From positions 2,480,001-2,544,000 of the forward strand of contig NZ_CP012981.1 of NCBI RefSeq assembly GCF_001411495.1: a stretch of DNA of 64,000 bases. The letters are read 5' to 3'. Under the pieces are notes generated by a model that worked only from the letters and a program-made list of their open reading frames with translations, made no database searches and had not been told where the DNA came from. The position numbers and the translations under genes are program-made. Source of the stretch: Burkholderia cepacia ATCC 25416. Lineage in GTDB: Bacteria; Pseudomonadota; Gammaproteobacteria; Burkholderiales; Burkholderiaceae. Shown in pieces: positions 1 to 8,146 of the stretch. Within the stretch, counting starts at the first letter, position 1; each line of letters opens with the position of its first letter.

Positions 1-1
1 C

Positions 2-259
2 AATCGTCGGTATTACCAGCACCATGAAGTGCTGCTGATCCGGCGGATTCGCGAGTTGTTGTACGAGCAGGGATTCACGATCAACGGCGCGCGCAACCGG
101 CTCGATTCGCCGGGCGGCGAGCGGGCCGCGCCGGCGCCCGTCGAGCCGGAGGCCCAGGCCGCCGATGCGCGCACACCGGGCAAGCCGGGCGCAACCGTCG
201 ACGTAATTGCATTGCGGCAGGCGCTGCTCGACGTGATCGATGGACTGAAGCACGACTGA
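2..259 (+). CDS. MerR-family transcriptional regulator, C-terminal part (5' truncated by window)
   Basis: The open frame enters from the window edge and ends in TGA; 85 residues are visible. The first residues (RRYYQHHEVLLIRRIRELLY) match the second half of a MerR-type DNA-binding domain, in which the wing is followed by the helix carrying the I-R-x-L-L-Y-E-x-G-F-T-I pattern. The remainder is an Ala/Pro-rich linker and a short C-terminal helix with no effector-binding domain. In Burkholderia and other beta-proteobacteria such a short MerR-like gene commonly sits just after ihfA, upstream of tRNA-Pro; ihfA would lie outside the window, so that is inference. GTG at 29 could be read as a start, but the conserved residues before it show the real start is further upstream. 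Confidence 0.85.
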   Translation, partial: NRRYYQHHEVLLIRRIRELLYEQGFTINGARNRLDSPGGERAAPAPVEPEAQAADARTPGKPGATVDVIALRQALLDVIDGLKHD

Positions 260-266
260 GTAAATG

Positions 267-301
267 AAAAGCCCGGTTGGCGACGCGCCACCGGGCTTTT
301 T
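267..301. terminator. Bidirectional intrinsic terminator
   Basis: A GC-rich stem (AAAGCCCGGT.. / ..ACCGGGCTTTT) is flanked by A and T runs. It lies between the convergent stops of the MerR-type gene and the minus-strand gene ending at 323, so it can serve both. Confidence 0.8.
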
Positions 302-322
302 GCTGCGCGTCGCGCATGCACA

Positions 323-2533
323 TCAACGCGATGCGAGCGGATTCTTTTGGCCCATGTCGACGACCAGCGTGCCGTCCGGCAGCATCCGCACGGAACCTTG
401 CGCGACCTGGCTGCGGTAGCCGTACAGGTCGAAACGCATCGGGCCGGCCTCGGCCGAATTCCTGATCAGCGCGCGCACGTTCAGTTCGAGCACGTTGAAC
501 ATCTTCATGTCGCCGCCTTCCATCCACATGTAGCTCGGCGCATCGATCTGCGGCCGTTGCGGCGCAGGCGAGCCCGCCAGACGCCTGAACGTGAGGCGCA
601 GCCCGTCGCGCTCGACCGTTGCCTGGCCGAGCTTGCCGTTCAGCACGGGGGGCGGGAACACGGTGTACTGGTCGAGCACGAGCGTGTCGCCGCGCAGTTC
701 CGCGCCGCGACGCTGCAACGGCGTCAGCGAAGCGAGCTCGATGCCGAGCGAACGCAGCAGCTTCGCCTGCGGAATCCCGAGCACCGACACCTGGGATGGC
801 TTGAACGCGAGATGCCGGTCGTCGAGCACGGACAGCGAGCCCTTCATGTCGGTCGGCAGCCAGACGCCGGGCACATGGTTCCACAGCTTGATGCCGCCCT
901 GGACACGCAGGTTCGTGCCGTCCGCGCTCAGCTGCAGGTCATTGAGCGAGCGCGGCGAGTAGTCGAGCAGATAGTCGTTGAAGAGCGCGGACATCGCCTT
1001 CCACGACTCGACGACCGTGCCGCCGAGAATCCGGATGTCGTACTGGTTCGGGTCGTCGAGATCGACGGGTTCGCCGGGCCGCTTCGATACGAGTTCCACG
1101 TCGAGATCCTCGACGTGAAAGCCGATATCCCCGGACAGGTTGAAATCGACGTTGCGCAGATGGATCGTCGGGTTGCGGTTCGACACGTGCCGCTCGTTGA
1201 ACGGCGTGGTCGATGTGCGCCGCATGGCGACCTTCTGCATGCCGGGGTGCGTGGCGTTCGCCGCGAGTGCGTAGGCTTCCCAGTGCTGGCGTATGTCACG
1301 CAGCGCAGTCTGCTGCGCGGCGAGGAAGCTGTCGTTCAGGCGCGCGGCCGCGTTGCCGAGCAGCGCGCCGCTGGCCGGGCCCGTGTACGAAGGCATCCGG
1401 ATCGCCATCGCACCGCTTTCGTCGAAATTGAAGTAACCGGCCGACACCTGGTCGCGATAGTGATACAGGTCGAACACGAAAGTCTGGTCGCGCTTCGCCG
1501 GGTCGACCGGGCCGATCAGGATGTCCGCGTTCATCGGCATCGAGCGCATGAACTTCACGTCGCCGCCTCGAATGTACATGGCTTGCTGGGGCGCATTCGC
1601 AGGCATCGCGAAGCCGGCGTGCGTGCCGTCGTCGAGCTTCAGGTCGAGGCCGGCCGGTGTCACGCGCACCGCGGTGATCGTGAGTTTCAGGCGCGGCGGC
1701 GGCATCAGCTTGTCGACCGACATCACGAGATCGTCGCCGGCGAGTTGCGCGATCGGCGTCTGGACTTTCAGCAAGTCGGCCATTTTCACGTTGGCCGCGC
1801 GCATCACCGGCTGCGCGTTGATGCCCGAAACGCGCACCCCCGTCGGATGGAACACGAGCTGGCTGCCGTCGCGGATCGCGAGCGTGCCGGTCAGCGAGAA
1901 CGGCACCCAGCCGTCGCGCTGCATCTCGCCTTGGAGGTGAATCACGCCGTCGCCGGCCGACACGGCGAGCTTGCGCAGCGGCGCGTTGCGGTAGCCGAAG
2001 ATGTAGGTGTTGAAGAGCGCGGTCAGCTTCGCGTTGTCGAGCGTGACCGTGCCTTCATGCACGTCGATCTCGAAACTCGTCGGATCGTCGAACACGATCG
2101 GCGCGCCGGCCTGCGTCGGCACCAGCGTGGCGGACAACTGATGGATGAAGAAGCCGAGGTTGTTGACGATACGGAAATCGACGTCGCGCAGGAACGTCAT
2201 CGCGCCGTTCTGGCCCGAGTCGCGCAGCGTGAACTGGCGCGGTTGCGTCAGGCTGATCGATGCGAGCGACGGCACGGTACGTGCAAGCTGCTGCTCGCGG
2301 GCGAGCCGCTCGGCCTTGGTGCGTTCGATCTTCGTCGACGCGACCGACGTGTTGCCGTCACGCTGCGCCGACGATTCCGCGCAACCGGTACAAAGCAGCG
2401 CAAGCGCCAGCATGCCGCAGCCGAACACGCGGGATGTTCCGGGCGAGATAGGCCGGGCCGCGCGTTGCGGGCCGGAAATCCAGTCGAAAATTGCCAAAGG
2501 CGAGCGATGGCCGCGCCGGACCGCATTCCGCAT
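323..2533 (-). CDS. Large exported protein with two tandem homologous halves, function unknown
   Basis: 736 residues. The start at 2533 is chosen because GGAG lies about 8 nt upstream; the reading frame stays open further upstream but without a ribosome site. The N-terminus has a basic stretch and a hydrophobic segment ending LALLCTGC, a loose lipobox (Cys instead of Leu/Val at -3), so the protein is probably exported and perhaps lipidated. Two regions of roughly 300 residues resemble each other. Each has an opening x-L-R-[DN]-V-D-F motif, then an acidic DD-P strand, an A-L-F-N-[TD]-Y segment, an LxxSADG/LAVSAGDG strand, a V-P.. L-x-G-[ST]-L strand, an M-x-x-G-G-D-[VM]-K motif and a closing F-D-L-Y-x-Y-R-x-Q-V. 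The predicted content is mostly beta strand. I do not recognise a named family and propose no function. It is monocistronic as far as can be seen. Confidence 0.75.
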   Translation of the reverse strand: MRNAVRRGHRSPLAIFDWISGPQRAARPISPGTSRVFGCGMLALALLCTGCAESSAQRDGNTSVASTKIERTKAERLAREQQLARTVPSLASISLTQPRQFTLRDSGQNGAMTFLRDVDFRIVNNLGFFIHQLSATLVPTQAGAPIVFDDPTSFEIDVHEGTVTLDNAKLTALFNTYIFGYRNAPLRKLAVSAGDGVIHLQGEMQRDGWVPFSLTGTLAIRDGSQLVFHPTGVRVSGINAQPVMRAANVKMADLLKVQTPIAQLAGDDLVMSVDKLMPPPRLKLTITAVRVTPAGLDLKLDDGTHAGFAMPANAPQQAMYIRGGDVKFMRSMPMNADILIGPVDPAKRDQTFVFDLYHYRDQVSAGYFNFDESGAMAIRMPSYTGPASGALLGNAAARLNDSFLAAQQTALRDIRQHWEAYALAANATHPGMQKVAMRRTSTTPFNERHVSNRNPTIHLRNVDFNLSGDIGFHVEDLDVELVSKRPGEPVDLDDPNQYDIRILGGTVVESWKAMSALFNDYLLDYSPRSLNDLQLSADGTNLRVQGGIKLWNHVPGVWLPTDMKGSLSVLDDRHLAFKPSQVSVLGIPQAKLLRSLGIELASLTPLQRRGAELRGDTLVLDQYTVFPPPVLNGKLGQATVERDGLRLTFRRLAGSPAPQRPQIDAPSYMWMEGGDMKMFNVLELNVRALIRNSAEAGPMRFDLYGYRSQVAQGSVRMLPDGTLVVDMGQKNPLASR

Positions 2534-2878
2534 CGTCTGTCTCCATGTCTTGTCGTGATCGACGGCGGTGCGCGCCACTACACGGCGCGAGCGTCGATGC
2601 CGTGCAGTGTGGCATAGCACGCTAGAGCGGCGTTACCAAACAACGGGCGCCCGGGCAGAGTGGGCCAGCGTGCTGCGGGACAATGGATTCGGGGTGGTCG
2701 GGCGCGCGGATCAAACGGTCGTTTGGTTCTCACGGCCCGCCTCAGGCGGCTTTCGTTGCGACCGGGAAAACCCGCCCAGGCCTTGGCTGGTAAGGGTTCC
2801 GCCGGATACGAGGTGCAGCTGCCGCTGCGATCGAAGCGCAGATTCGATCCGGCCCCGTCGAAGCGGCCCGCAGGTGGA

Positions 2879-3757
2879 TCAGACCAGCGTGTGCTGCCGG
2901 ATGGCGTTCAGCGTTGCCTGGTCGAGTTGCAGGCCGTTCGCGATATACGACGCCATCGAGCCGTACGACGCGGTGACCTGATCGAATGCCGCCTGCAGAT
3001 AGTCAGCGTGCGCGCCCTGCAGCGCGGTCATCATGTCTGCCGCATTTTGCCCGCCGGCTTTTTGTGCCTGGGCGATCGAGGCGGAGATTTCCGACGCGCT
3101 GTAGGCGTTGGTCAACAGGTAGTCGGCGAGTATCGTCTGCCCGGAGATGCCGAGGATCGTGTGCAGAATGGCGGTGGCCCAGCCGGTGCGGTCCTTGCCG
3201 GCCGTGCAGTGGAACACCAGGTTTTCGCCGGAGGCAGCGAAGCCGGTGAAGAGTGCACGATAGCTGGCATGCGCGGAGTCCGACGTGACGAACGCACGAT
3301 ACATGCTCAGCATGAACGCTGTCGCGGTGGCGCCGGTCGTCGGGATCGGGGTGATGCTGGCGACTCCGAGCACGTTGAGGTTTTGCCATGCGGCACCGGC
3401 CAGCGGCGCATCCGGTTGCGTCTTGATCTCGGCGGGCGTACGCAGGTCGCAGACCTGCCTGATGTCGAGCGTGCCGACGGTGGCGATGTCGGCGGCGGAC
3501 AACGCGAGCGCGGATGACCGATAGATCACGCCTTTCTTCATCTTCGCGCCGCTCGTCGTTACATAGCCGGTTCCGTCCGGCCCGGCCGTGTCGCGAAAAT
3601 TCGATGCGGAACCCAGCCGCGGCGTCGCGACCGGCGCGACCGAAATCGAGTCGCCCCCGCATGCCGACAGAAATGACGCGCTCCCGAGCGCCGCACCTAT
3701 CGTGCCGGCACCCAGCCGGAGAAAATGCCGACGGGAAATTTCGTTTTTCTGATGCAT
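2879..3757 (-). CDS. Tat-exported tyrosine phosphatase (Y_phosphatase3 type)
   Basis: 292 residues. The N-terminus carries a twin-arginine signal (SRRHFLRLG at residues 9-17) followed by a hydrophobic run, so export in folded form is expected. The body matches the bacterial PTP family typified by the N-terminal block N-F-R-D-x-G (here SNFRDTAG), the GxxYRSSAL segment, the CDLR strand and the active-site P-loop HCTAGKDRTG (Cys-x5-Arg). Such enzymes dephosphorylate phosphotyrosine or phosphoinositide substrates; the real substrate here is unknown. The start at 3757 has AAGGA about 7 nt upstream. The 250-base stretch between its stop and the next minus-strand start shows no gene. It appears to be a single gene divergent from the methyltransferase. 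Confidence 0.88.
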   Translation of the reverse strand: MHQKNEISRRHFLRLGAGTIGAALGSASFLSACGGDSISVAPVATPRLGSASNFRDTAGPDGTGYVTTSGAKMKKGVIYRSSALALSAADIATVGTLDIRQVCDLRTPAEIKTQPDAPLAGAAWQNLNVLGVASITPIPTTGATATAFMLSMYRAFVTSDSAHASYRALFTGFAASGENLVFHCTAGKDRTGWATAILHTILGISGQTILADYLLTNAYSASEISASIAQAQKAGGQNAADMMTALQGAHADYLQAAFDQVTASYGSMASYIANGLQLDQATLNAIRQHTLV

Positions 3758-4093
3758 TCAATGTCCTTTGTCGAAGAAGGTTGCAAGCGGTCGCGACCGC
3801 GGTGGTGACCGCCGCCGCCTCGTGTCTCGCACGCGACGCGGCAAAGCCGGGGCGGGCCGGATCGATCGGCATGCAGTCGGACGGATCGCCCGCGCGCATC
3901 GGTCTCGCACCGGGTAAGCGCACGGTAGCGATTTGCGGCGAACCGGCCATCGTCCTTTTCGATTAGGGCGGAATACGGGATACCGATAGCGGATGTGCGT
4001 CGTCGACGGGTAGGATCGGTGGCAGCGGCGAGGTAAGATCGGCAACAGTGGCTGTATCGACCAAAGCACAAGTAGCCATCACGGGGAAGCGTC
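3758..4093. other. 336-base divergent intergenic region
   Basis: This lies between the phosphatase (minus) and the methyltransferase (plus). It should hold both promoters. I see no convincing -35/-10 pair, repeat or short gene in it. Confidence 0.5.
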
Positions 4094-4807
4094 ATGGATC
4101 TCAAGGAAGTCGACGTACTGGGTGCGGGCGTGGGCGATCACTGGTACTACGCGTCGAAGGCGAGTGCGATCCGCCGGTTCCTGGGTGCATCGGGTGCGAA
4201 CCGGATACTCGATGTCGGTGCAGGCTCCGGCTTCTTCTCGAAGCACTTGCTCGAGCGTACGCAGGCGTCGGAGGCATGGTGTGTCGATACGAGCTACGCC
4301 GACGATACCGACGCGGAGGCGGCCGGCAAGCCCATCCACTTTCGGCGCTCCGTCGAACGATTCGATGCCGATCTTGTGTTGCTGATGGACGTGCTCGAGC
4401 ATGTCGACGACGACGTCGGTTTACTCGCACGTTATGTGGCGGGCGCGCCTTCCGGAAGCCGGTTCCTGATCACGGTTCCCGCGTTCCAGTTCCTCTGGAG
4501 CGGCCATGACGATTTTCTCGAGCACAAGCGCCGATATACGCTCGGCAGTCTCGAGGACGTGGTGCGCCGCGCGGGGCTCGACGTCGAGCACGGCGCCTAT
4601 TATTTCGGCCTTACGTTTCCGCTTGCGGCAGCGCTGCGGCTGGGGGAGCGGGCGCGTCGGCATCCGCGCGAGCCGGCGTCGCAATTGCGCCGTCACCATC
4701 CGTTCGTCAACGGCTTGCTCAAGACGATCTGCCGGATCGAGTTGCCGATGTTTCGCTTCAACCGCGTCGCCGGCCTGACGGTCATCTGTATCGCGCGCAA
4801 GCTTTGA
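4094..4807 (+). CDS. Class I SAM-dependent methyltransferase
   Basis: 237 residues. SAM-binding motif I is clear near residues 38-46 (ILDVGAGSGFF), and the motif after strand 4 is present as LLMDVLEHVDDD. A later LITVPAFQFLWSGHDDFLEHKRRYT segment is typical of the Methyltransf_11/12-like enzymes that act on quinones, lipids or glycans. A hydrophobic stretch near residues 170-185 (YYFGLTFPLAAALRLG) suggests membrane contact. The start ATG at 4094 follows GGGGAAG. The substrate cannot be deduced from the sequence. It stands alone, with tRNA-Pro 160 bases downstream. Confidence 0.85.
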   Translation: MDLKEVDVLGAGVGDHWYYASKASAIRRFLGASGANRILDVGAGSGFFSKHLLERTQASEAWCVDTSYADDTDAEAAGKPIHFRRSVERFDADLVLLMDVLEHVDDDVGLLARYVAGAPSGSRFLITVPAFQFLWSGHDDFLEHKRRYTLGSLEDVVRRAGLDVEHGAYYFGLTFPLAAALRLGERARRHPREPASQLRRHHPFVNGLLKTICRIELPMFRFNRVAGLTVICIARKL

Positions 4808-4968
4808 ATGCGATGCGCGGGGGCCGTGCGGCCGGTGCGAAGGTCGCCATGTCATGCGCGTCGTTGGCTGCATCGGAGGCGTTACGTCAAAAAATTTCGC
4901 AAGAACATTCACAAAATGCATGTGACCCGTTCTAAATCGGAAAACTGTCTGTTATAATTTTTTTCTTT

Positions 4969-5045
<77 letters not shown>

Positions 5046-5051
5046 GACAAG

Positions 5052-5086
5052 AACCCGCGTCAGCTTGGGCTGACGCGGGTTTTTTC
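5052..5086 (+). terminator. Intrinsic terminator of tRNA-Pro
   Basis: The stem AACCCGCGTCAGC / GCTGACGCGGGTT has a four-base loop and is followed by a T run, directly after the tRNA CCA. Confidence 0.9.
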
Positions 5087-5185
5087 TTGCCGGTCGCTTT
5101 TTTGCACATCGCGGCGCGGCCCCGGTAAAATGCAAGGTTGATCCACGGAAAGCGCCGTGATTTAGCGGAAGAGGATTCCCCGAAC

Positions 5186-6394
5186 ATGACTGATCTTCGT
5201 CTTACCATGCGGTTCGCTGCAGTGCTCGCCACCGGCGCGCTCGTCGCCGGTTGCGGTACGTCGTCGCCCACGAAAGTGGACTACAAGAGCGATTCGAAAT
5301 CGAAGGAAGCGTCGCTCGCAGTGCCGCCCAACATGCTCGACGAGACGGCCGATCAGCGTTCGCTGCCGCCCCAGGGCGGCGCGACTTCCCTGTCCGCGCT
5401 TCAGCAGGTCCAGCAGGCGGCGCCTGCGCTGGACACCGTTGCTCCGGCCGTGGCCGGCATGCATATCCAGCGCGACGGCACCGAGAGCTGGCTCGTGATC
5501 GACGGCAAGCAGCCGGCCGACGTCTGGACGCAGGTCCGCCGCTTCTGGCAGGAGCAGGGTTTCCTGCTCGTCGTCGACCAGCGCGACAAGGGCGTGATGG
5601 AAACCGACTGGAACGAAACCCATCCGCAGATCAACGACGGCCTGATCCGCAGCGTGATCTCGAAGGCGATGGGCAACTCGTACGTGACGGCCGAGCGCAA
5701 CAAGTATCGTACGCGTCTCGATGCGGCGCCGAATGGCGGCACCTACGTGTTCATCAGCCAGAAGGGGATGCGCGAAGCGATCACGGGCGCGAACAACGAT
5801 TCGAGCAAGTGGGAACCGAAGCCGAACGATCCGGCGCTCGAGACCGAATACCTGAAGCGGTTGATGGCCGTGCTCGCACAGAACGAGCAGCGCGCGAAGA
5901 ACGGCGAGCCGCCGATCGCGAACATCAAGGACAACACGATTCCGAAGGACAAGAAGGCGGACACCGACGCGTCGTCGAAGGCGGCTGCCGCGATTGCCGC
6001 GCAAAACGTCTCCCGCACGTCGGCGCAAGGCAACGATGCGGCCGACGCGGCCGTGCCGTCGGAAGTCACGCTTGGCGAGCCGTACGACCGGTCGTGGTTG
6101 CACGTCGGTCTCGCGCTCGATCGTGCGAACTTCACGGTCGATGATCGCGATCGCACGAAGGGCCTGTATTTCGTGCGTTATGTCGATCCGAAGGATCTGA
6201 CTTCGGCCGAGCAGGGCTTCTGGAGCCAGCTGTTCCACGGCAAGAAGGAAAAGCAGGCGAAGCAGTACCGTGTCAACGTGAAGGCGCTCACGGCCGACCA
6301 GACGCGCGTGGCGGTCGTTGACGATTCGGGTGTGATCGACACATCGTCGCCGGCTCGCCAGATCATGGGGTTGCTCGTGAATCAGCTCCGCTGA
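5186..6394 (+). CDS. bamC: Outer-membrane assembly lipoprotein BamC (NlpB)
   Basis: 402 residues. BamC is an accessory lipoprotein of the BAM complex that folds beta-barrel proteins into the outer membrane. ATG at 5186 follows GAAGAGGAT. A signal peptide ends in the lipobox LVAGC (Cys near residue 23), followed by an unstructured segment ([20 protein letters not shown]) that matches the conserved BamC N-terminal tail with its L-x-V-P-P-x-L pattern. Two helix-grip domains follow, around residues 90-220 (W-x-x-v-x-x-FW-x-x-x-G) and 290-400, joined by a Lys/Ala/Asp-rich linker. In many bacteria dapA precedes bamC; here tRNA-Pro does, so the gene has its own transcription start or sits at a rearrangement edge. 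Confidence 0.93.
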   Translation: MTDLRLTMRFAAVLATGALVAGCGTSSPTKVDYKSDSKSKEASLAVPPNMLDETADQRSLPPQGGATSLSALQQVQQAAPALDTVAPAVAGMHIQRDGTESWLVIDGKQPADVWTQVRRFWQEQGFLLVVDQRDKGVMETDWNETHPQINDGLIRSVISKAMGNSYVTAERNKYRTRLDAAPNGGTYVFISQKGMREAITGANNDSSKWEPKPNDPALETEYLKRLMAVLAQNEQRAKNGEPPIANIKDNTIPKDKKADTDASSKAAAAIAAQNVSRTSAQGNDAADAAVPSEVTLGEPYDRSWLHVGLALDRANFTVDDRDRTKGLYFVRYVDPKDLTSAEQGFWSQLFHGKKEKQAKQYRVNVKALTADQTRVAVVDDSGVIDTSSPARQIMGLLVNQLR

Positions 6395-6419
6395 TTTCCG
6401 CGGTTTCTCCGCACCAATG

Positions 6420-6448
6420 AAAAAGCCCGCCACATGGCGGGCTTTTTC
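6420..6448 (+). terminator. Intrinsic terminator after bamC
   Basis: AAAAAGCCCGCC-ACAT-GGCGGGCTTTTT, a short symmetric hairpin with T run 25 bases after the bamC stop. Confidence 0.9.
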
Positions 6449-6593
6449 ATTGCCGCTCGCCGGCACACACATGAGAGAGGTGTTCGGTCCCTTCTCGTGA
6501 CGTTACGTAACATCCGCGCGTTACGGCGGCAGAACATGTGCCGTATTGTCGGCTGCAAAAATTTTGTCCTTATAAATCAATGAGGTGGTTCGC

Positions 6594-6740
6594 ATGTTAT
6601 GGCTGGCACGCAACCTGCTTTATATGTTGGAATCGTTGAAACAGGGAGGATGGCGTCAGATACCGGGGGTGCGCCGCGAGCGCGCGATCAACGGTATCGA
6701 CGTCTTCGAATGCCGATGCGACAAGTGTCGGCGCAACTGA
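6594..6740 (+). CDS. 48-residue small protein with Cys-rich C-terminus
   Basis: ATG at 6594 has TGAGGTGG about 7 nt upstream and a TATAAAT box near 6571. The stop TGA is at 6738-6740, and an independent terminator follows at 6807. The product begins with an amphipathic or hydrophobic helix (MLWLARNLLYMLESLKQGGW) and ends FECRCDKCRRN, with three closely spaced cysteines that could bind a metal. I do not recognise a family. The good ribosome site and private terminator argue for expression; the short length and lack of comparison argue for caution. Confidence 0.5.
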   Translation: MLWLARNLLYMLESLKQGGWRQIPGVRRERAINGIDVFECRCDKCRRN

Positions 6741-6806
6741 TGATGATCCGCGCCAGCGTGCGGATCCCGATGGCCCCGTCGCCTATCCTCGTAGGGCGAC
6801 GGTTTC

Positions 6807-6840
6807 GCCCGCGCTTCTCTGAAGCGCGGGCTATTTTTTT
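6807..6840 (+). terminator. Intrinsic terminator after the 48-residue gene
   Basis: GCCCGCGCTTC-TCT-GAAGCGCGGGC followed by TATTTTTTT. Confidence 0.9.
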
Positions 6841-6919
6841 GGCCGTCGTGCGGGGCCGTGCCGGCGCAGCCGATACACGATTCGCGTATTCTCGGACTTT
6901 TCGAGATGAGGGGGGCGGA

Positions 6920-7210
6920 ATGGCGGAAATTGCAGTCGTGGCGCTGATCGTGGCGAAGCCGGGCGCCGAGGAGAAGTTGCGCGTCCAGCTCGAAGGGATC
7001 GTCGAGCCGACCCGCAACGAAGCAGGCGCGCTGCAGTACGACCTGCATCGGGATCTGAAGGAGCCCGCGCGGTTCGTATTCGTCGAGCGTTGGGAAAGCG
7101 AGGAGGCGCTTGCTGCCCATGCGCGTTCCGCGCACATTCTTGCTTATCGCGAAGCGGCCGCGGACTGGATCGAGCGTTCCGAAATCCGCGTGCTGTCGAA
7201 GCTCGTCTGA
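6920..7210 (+). CDS. ABM-domain protein, putative quinol monooxygenase
   Basis: 96 residues, the usual size of a one-domain antibiotic-biosynthesis-monooxygenase (ABM) fold protein. Family marks are the start VVALIVAKPGAEEKLR, the central EPTRNEAGALQYDLHRD (E-x-G-x-x-x-Y-x-x-x), FVFVERWESEEALAAHARSAH with the conserved W and H, and a final strand. Relatives such as YgiN act as cofactor-less quinol or polyketide oxygenases or as stress proteins; the substrate is unknown here. ATG at 6920 follows GAGGGGGGCGGA. It is a single gene. Confidence 0.85.
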   Translation: MAEIAVVALIVAKPGAEEKLRVQLEGIVEPTRNEAGALQYDLHRDLKEPARFVFVERWESEEALAAHARSAHILAYREAAADWIERSEIRVLSKLV

Positions 7211-7250
7211 GCCGGGTGGGGCGACCGGACGTGTCCGGTCGCGGGGTGCG

Positions 7251-7508
7251 TCAGTGCGACGTGTTGGGGACGTCGAGGATCAGGATGATCGTCCAGTCGG
7301 CGTCGCCGTCGTGATGATACTGGCGCTCGGCGACGATGAACGGTTGCTGTTTGCCTTGCGGGCCGAGGAAGAGCACGTCGCCCTCCATCGGCAGGCACTC
7401 GATCGGCGGCAGCGCGAGGAATGCGTCGGCCGAGCCGCGGGGCATCAGTTGCTTGATCTGGCGAGTGGCGGCTTCGGTCCACTCGATGTCGAGTTGAATG
7501 TTGCTCAT
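7251..7508 (-). CDS. Conserved small protein, function unknown
   Basis: 85 residues, cytoplasmic (no signal or membrane segment). ATG at 7508 is preceded by GGAGGA. The sequence is rich in strands and aromatic residues (VLFLGPQGKQQPFIVAERQYHHDGDADWTIILILDVP). I do not recognise a family. It lies in the same direction as, and downstream of, the exported protein at 7644-7922, with a terminator between them, so it has its own promoter. Confidence 0.7.
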   Translation of the reverse strand: MSNIQLDIEWTEAATRQIKQLMPRGSADAFLALPPIECLPMEGDVLFLGPQGKQQPFIVAERQYHHDGDADWTIILILDVPNTSH

Positions 7509-7586
7509 GCTGTCCTCCGCACCGGGGTGCGCACGGGTGGAAAAATTCGGTGCGCGACTTTAGCACAGCGCACGCGTGCCGCAATC

Positions 7587-7624
7587 AAAAAAGCCGAACC
7601 CGGTTGCCCGGATTCGGCTTTTTC
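7587..7624 (-). terminator. Intrinsic terminator (symmetric)
   Basis: AAAAAAGCCGAA..CGG / CCG..TTCGGCTTTTTC, located just downstream (minus sense) of the gene ending at 7644. Confidence 0.85.
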
Positions 7625-7643
7625 TTGTGCGGTACCGCCGAAC

Positions 7644-7922
7644 TTACTGGCTGGCAGCGTCTGCGGCCTTGGCAGCCTTCTTGCCGGCCTTCTTCGCGGC
7701 AGCCTTGTGGTGAGCAGCCTTCTTGCCGTGGTGATGCTCTTCCTGCATCGCCGGCTGTGCGGCTTCGGCCGCTTGCTGCTGCTGCAGCGCCTGTGCGCGC
7801 TGCTCGATCTCGGAGATCTTGGCCGGATCGGTAATCGTCTTGATTTCCGTGCTCTCTTGCGCATACGCTGCGCCAGTCAGCGCCGACATCGCTACCAGGA
7901 TAGCCAGGGACGTCTTCTTCAT
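7644..7922 (-). CDS. Exported small protein with Lys/Ala/His-rich tail
   Basis: 92 residues. ATG at 7922 follows GGAGGT with ideal spacing. A Sec signal peptide (MKKTSLAILVAMSALTGAAYA) ends at an A-x-A site near residue 21. After a short helical part with a Gln run (ALQQQQAAEAAQ) the tail is HHHGKK, then repeated KAAAKKAGKKAAKAA. This is the type of tail seen in histone H1-like and AlgP-like proteins, but here behind a signal peptide. It could bind polyanions or metals in the periplasm; that is inference. Confidence 0.75.
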   Translation of the reverse strand: MKKTSLAILVAMSALTGAAYAQESTEIKTITDPAKISEIEQRAQALQQQQAAEAAQPAMQEEHHHGKKAAHHKAAAKKAGKKAAKAADAASQ

Positions 7923-8146
7923 TGCTTTACCTCCGCTAAGTGGTGATGAACCCGAGTGTTGCCGTTTTGTCTGGCGACTGCAATCGAGTGCGTGTCGAGT
8001 GTAACAAAAGTGACGGATCAATGTGCATCGGATCGTGGCGGGACGCAAGGCCCCGTTGAAGTCGCGCAACACTTCGCACACTTCGTCACGCGCCTGCCAT
8101 CGTCGCCGCCGCATTCATTCCCACTCGGGTTTCCCGCAGCCGTCAG

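Noticed and set aside
347..2617. 756-codon plus-strand open frame
   Set aside because: It is antisense to the two-repeat exported protein, has Arg/His/Val-rich composition typical of GC-rich shadow frames, and no ribosome site.
6605..6620. Sigma-54-like sequence TGGCACG-N4-CTGCT
   Set aside because: It lies inside the 48-codon ORF, has one mismatch in the -12 box, and a strong terminator separates it from the next gene.
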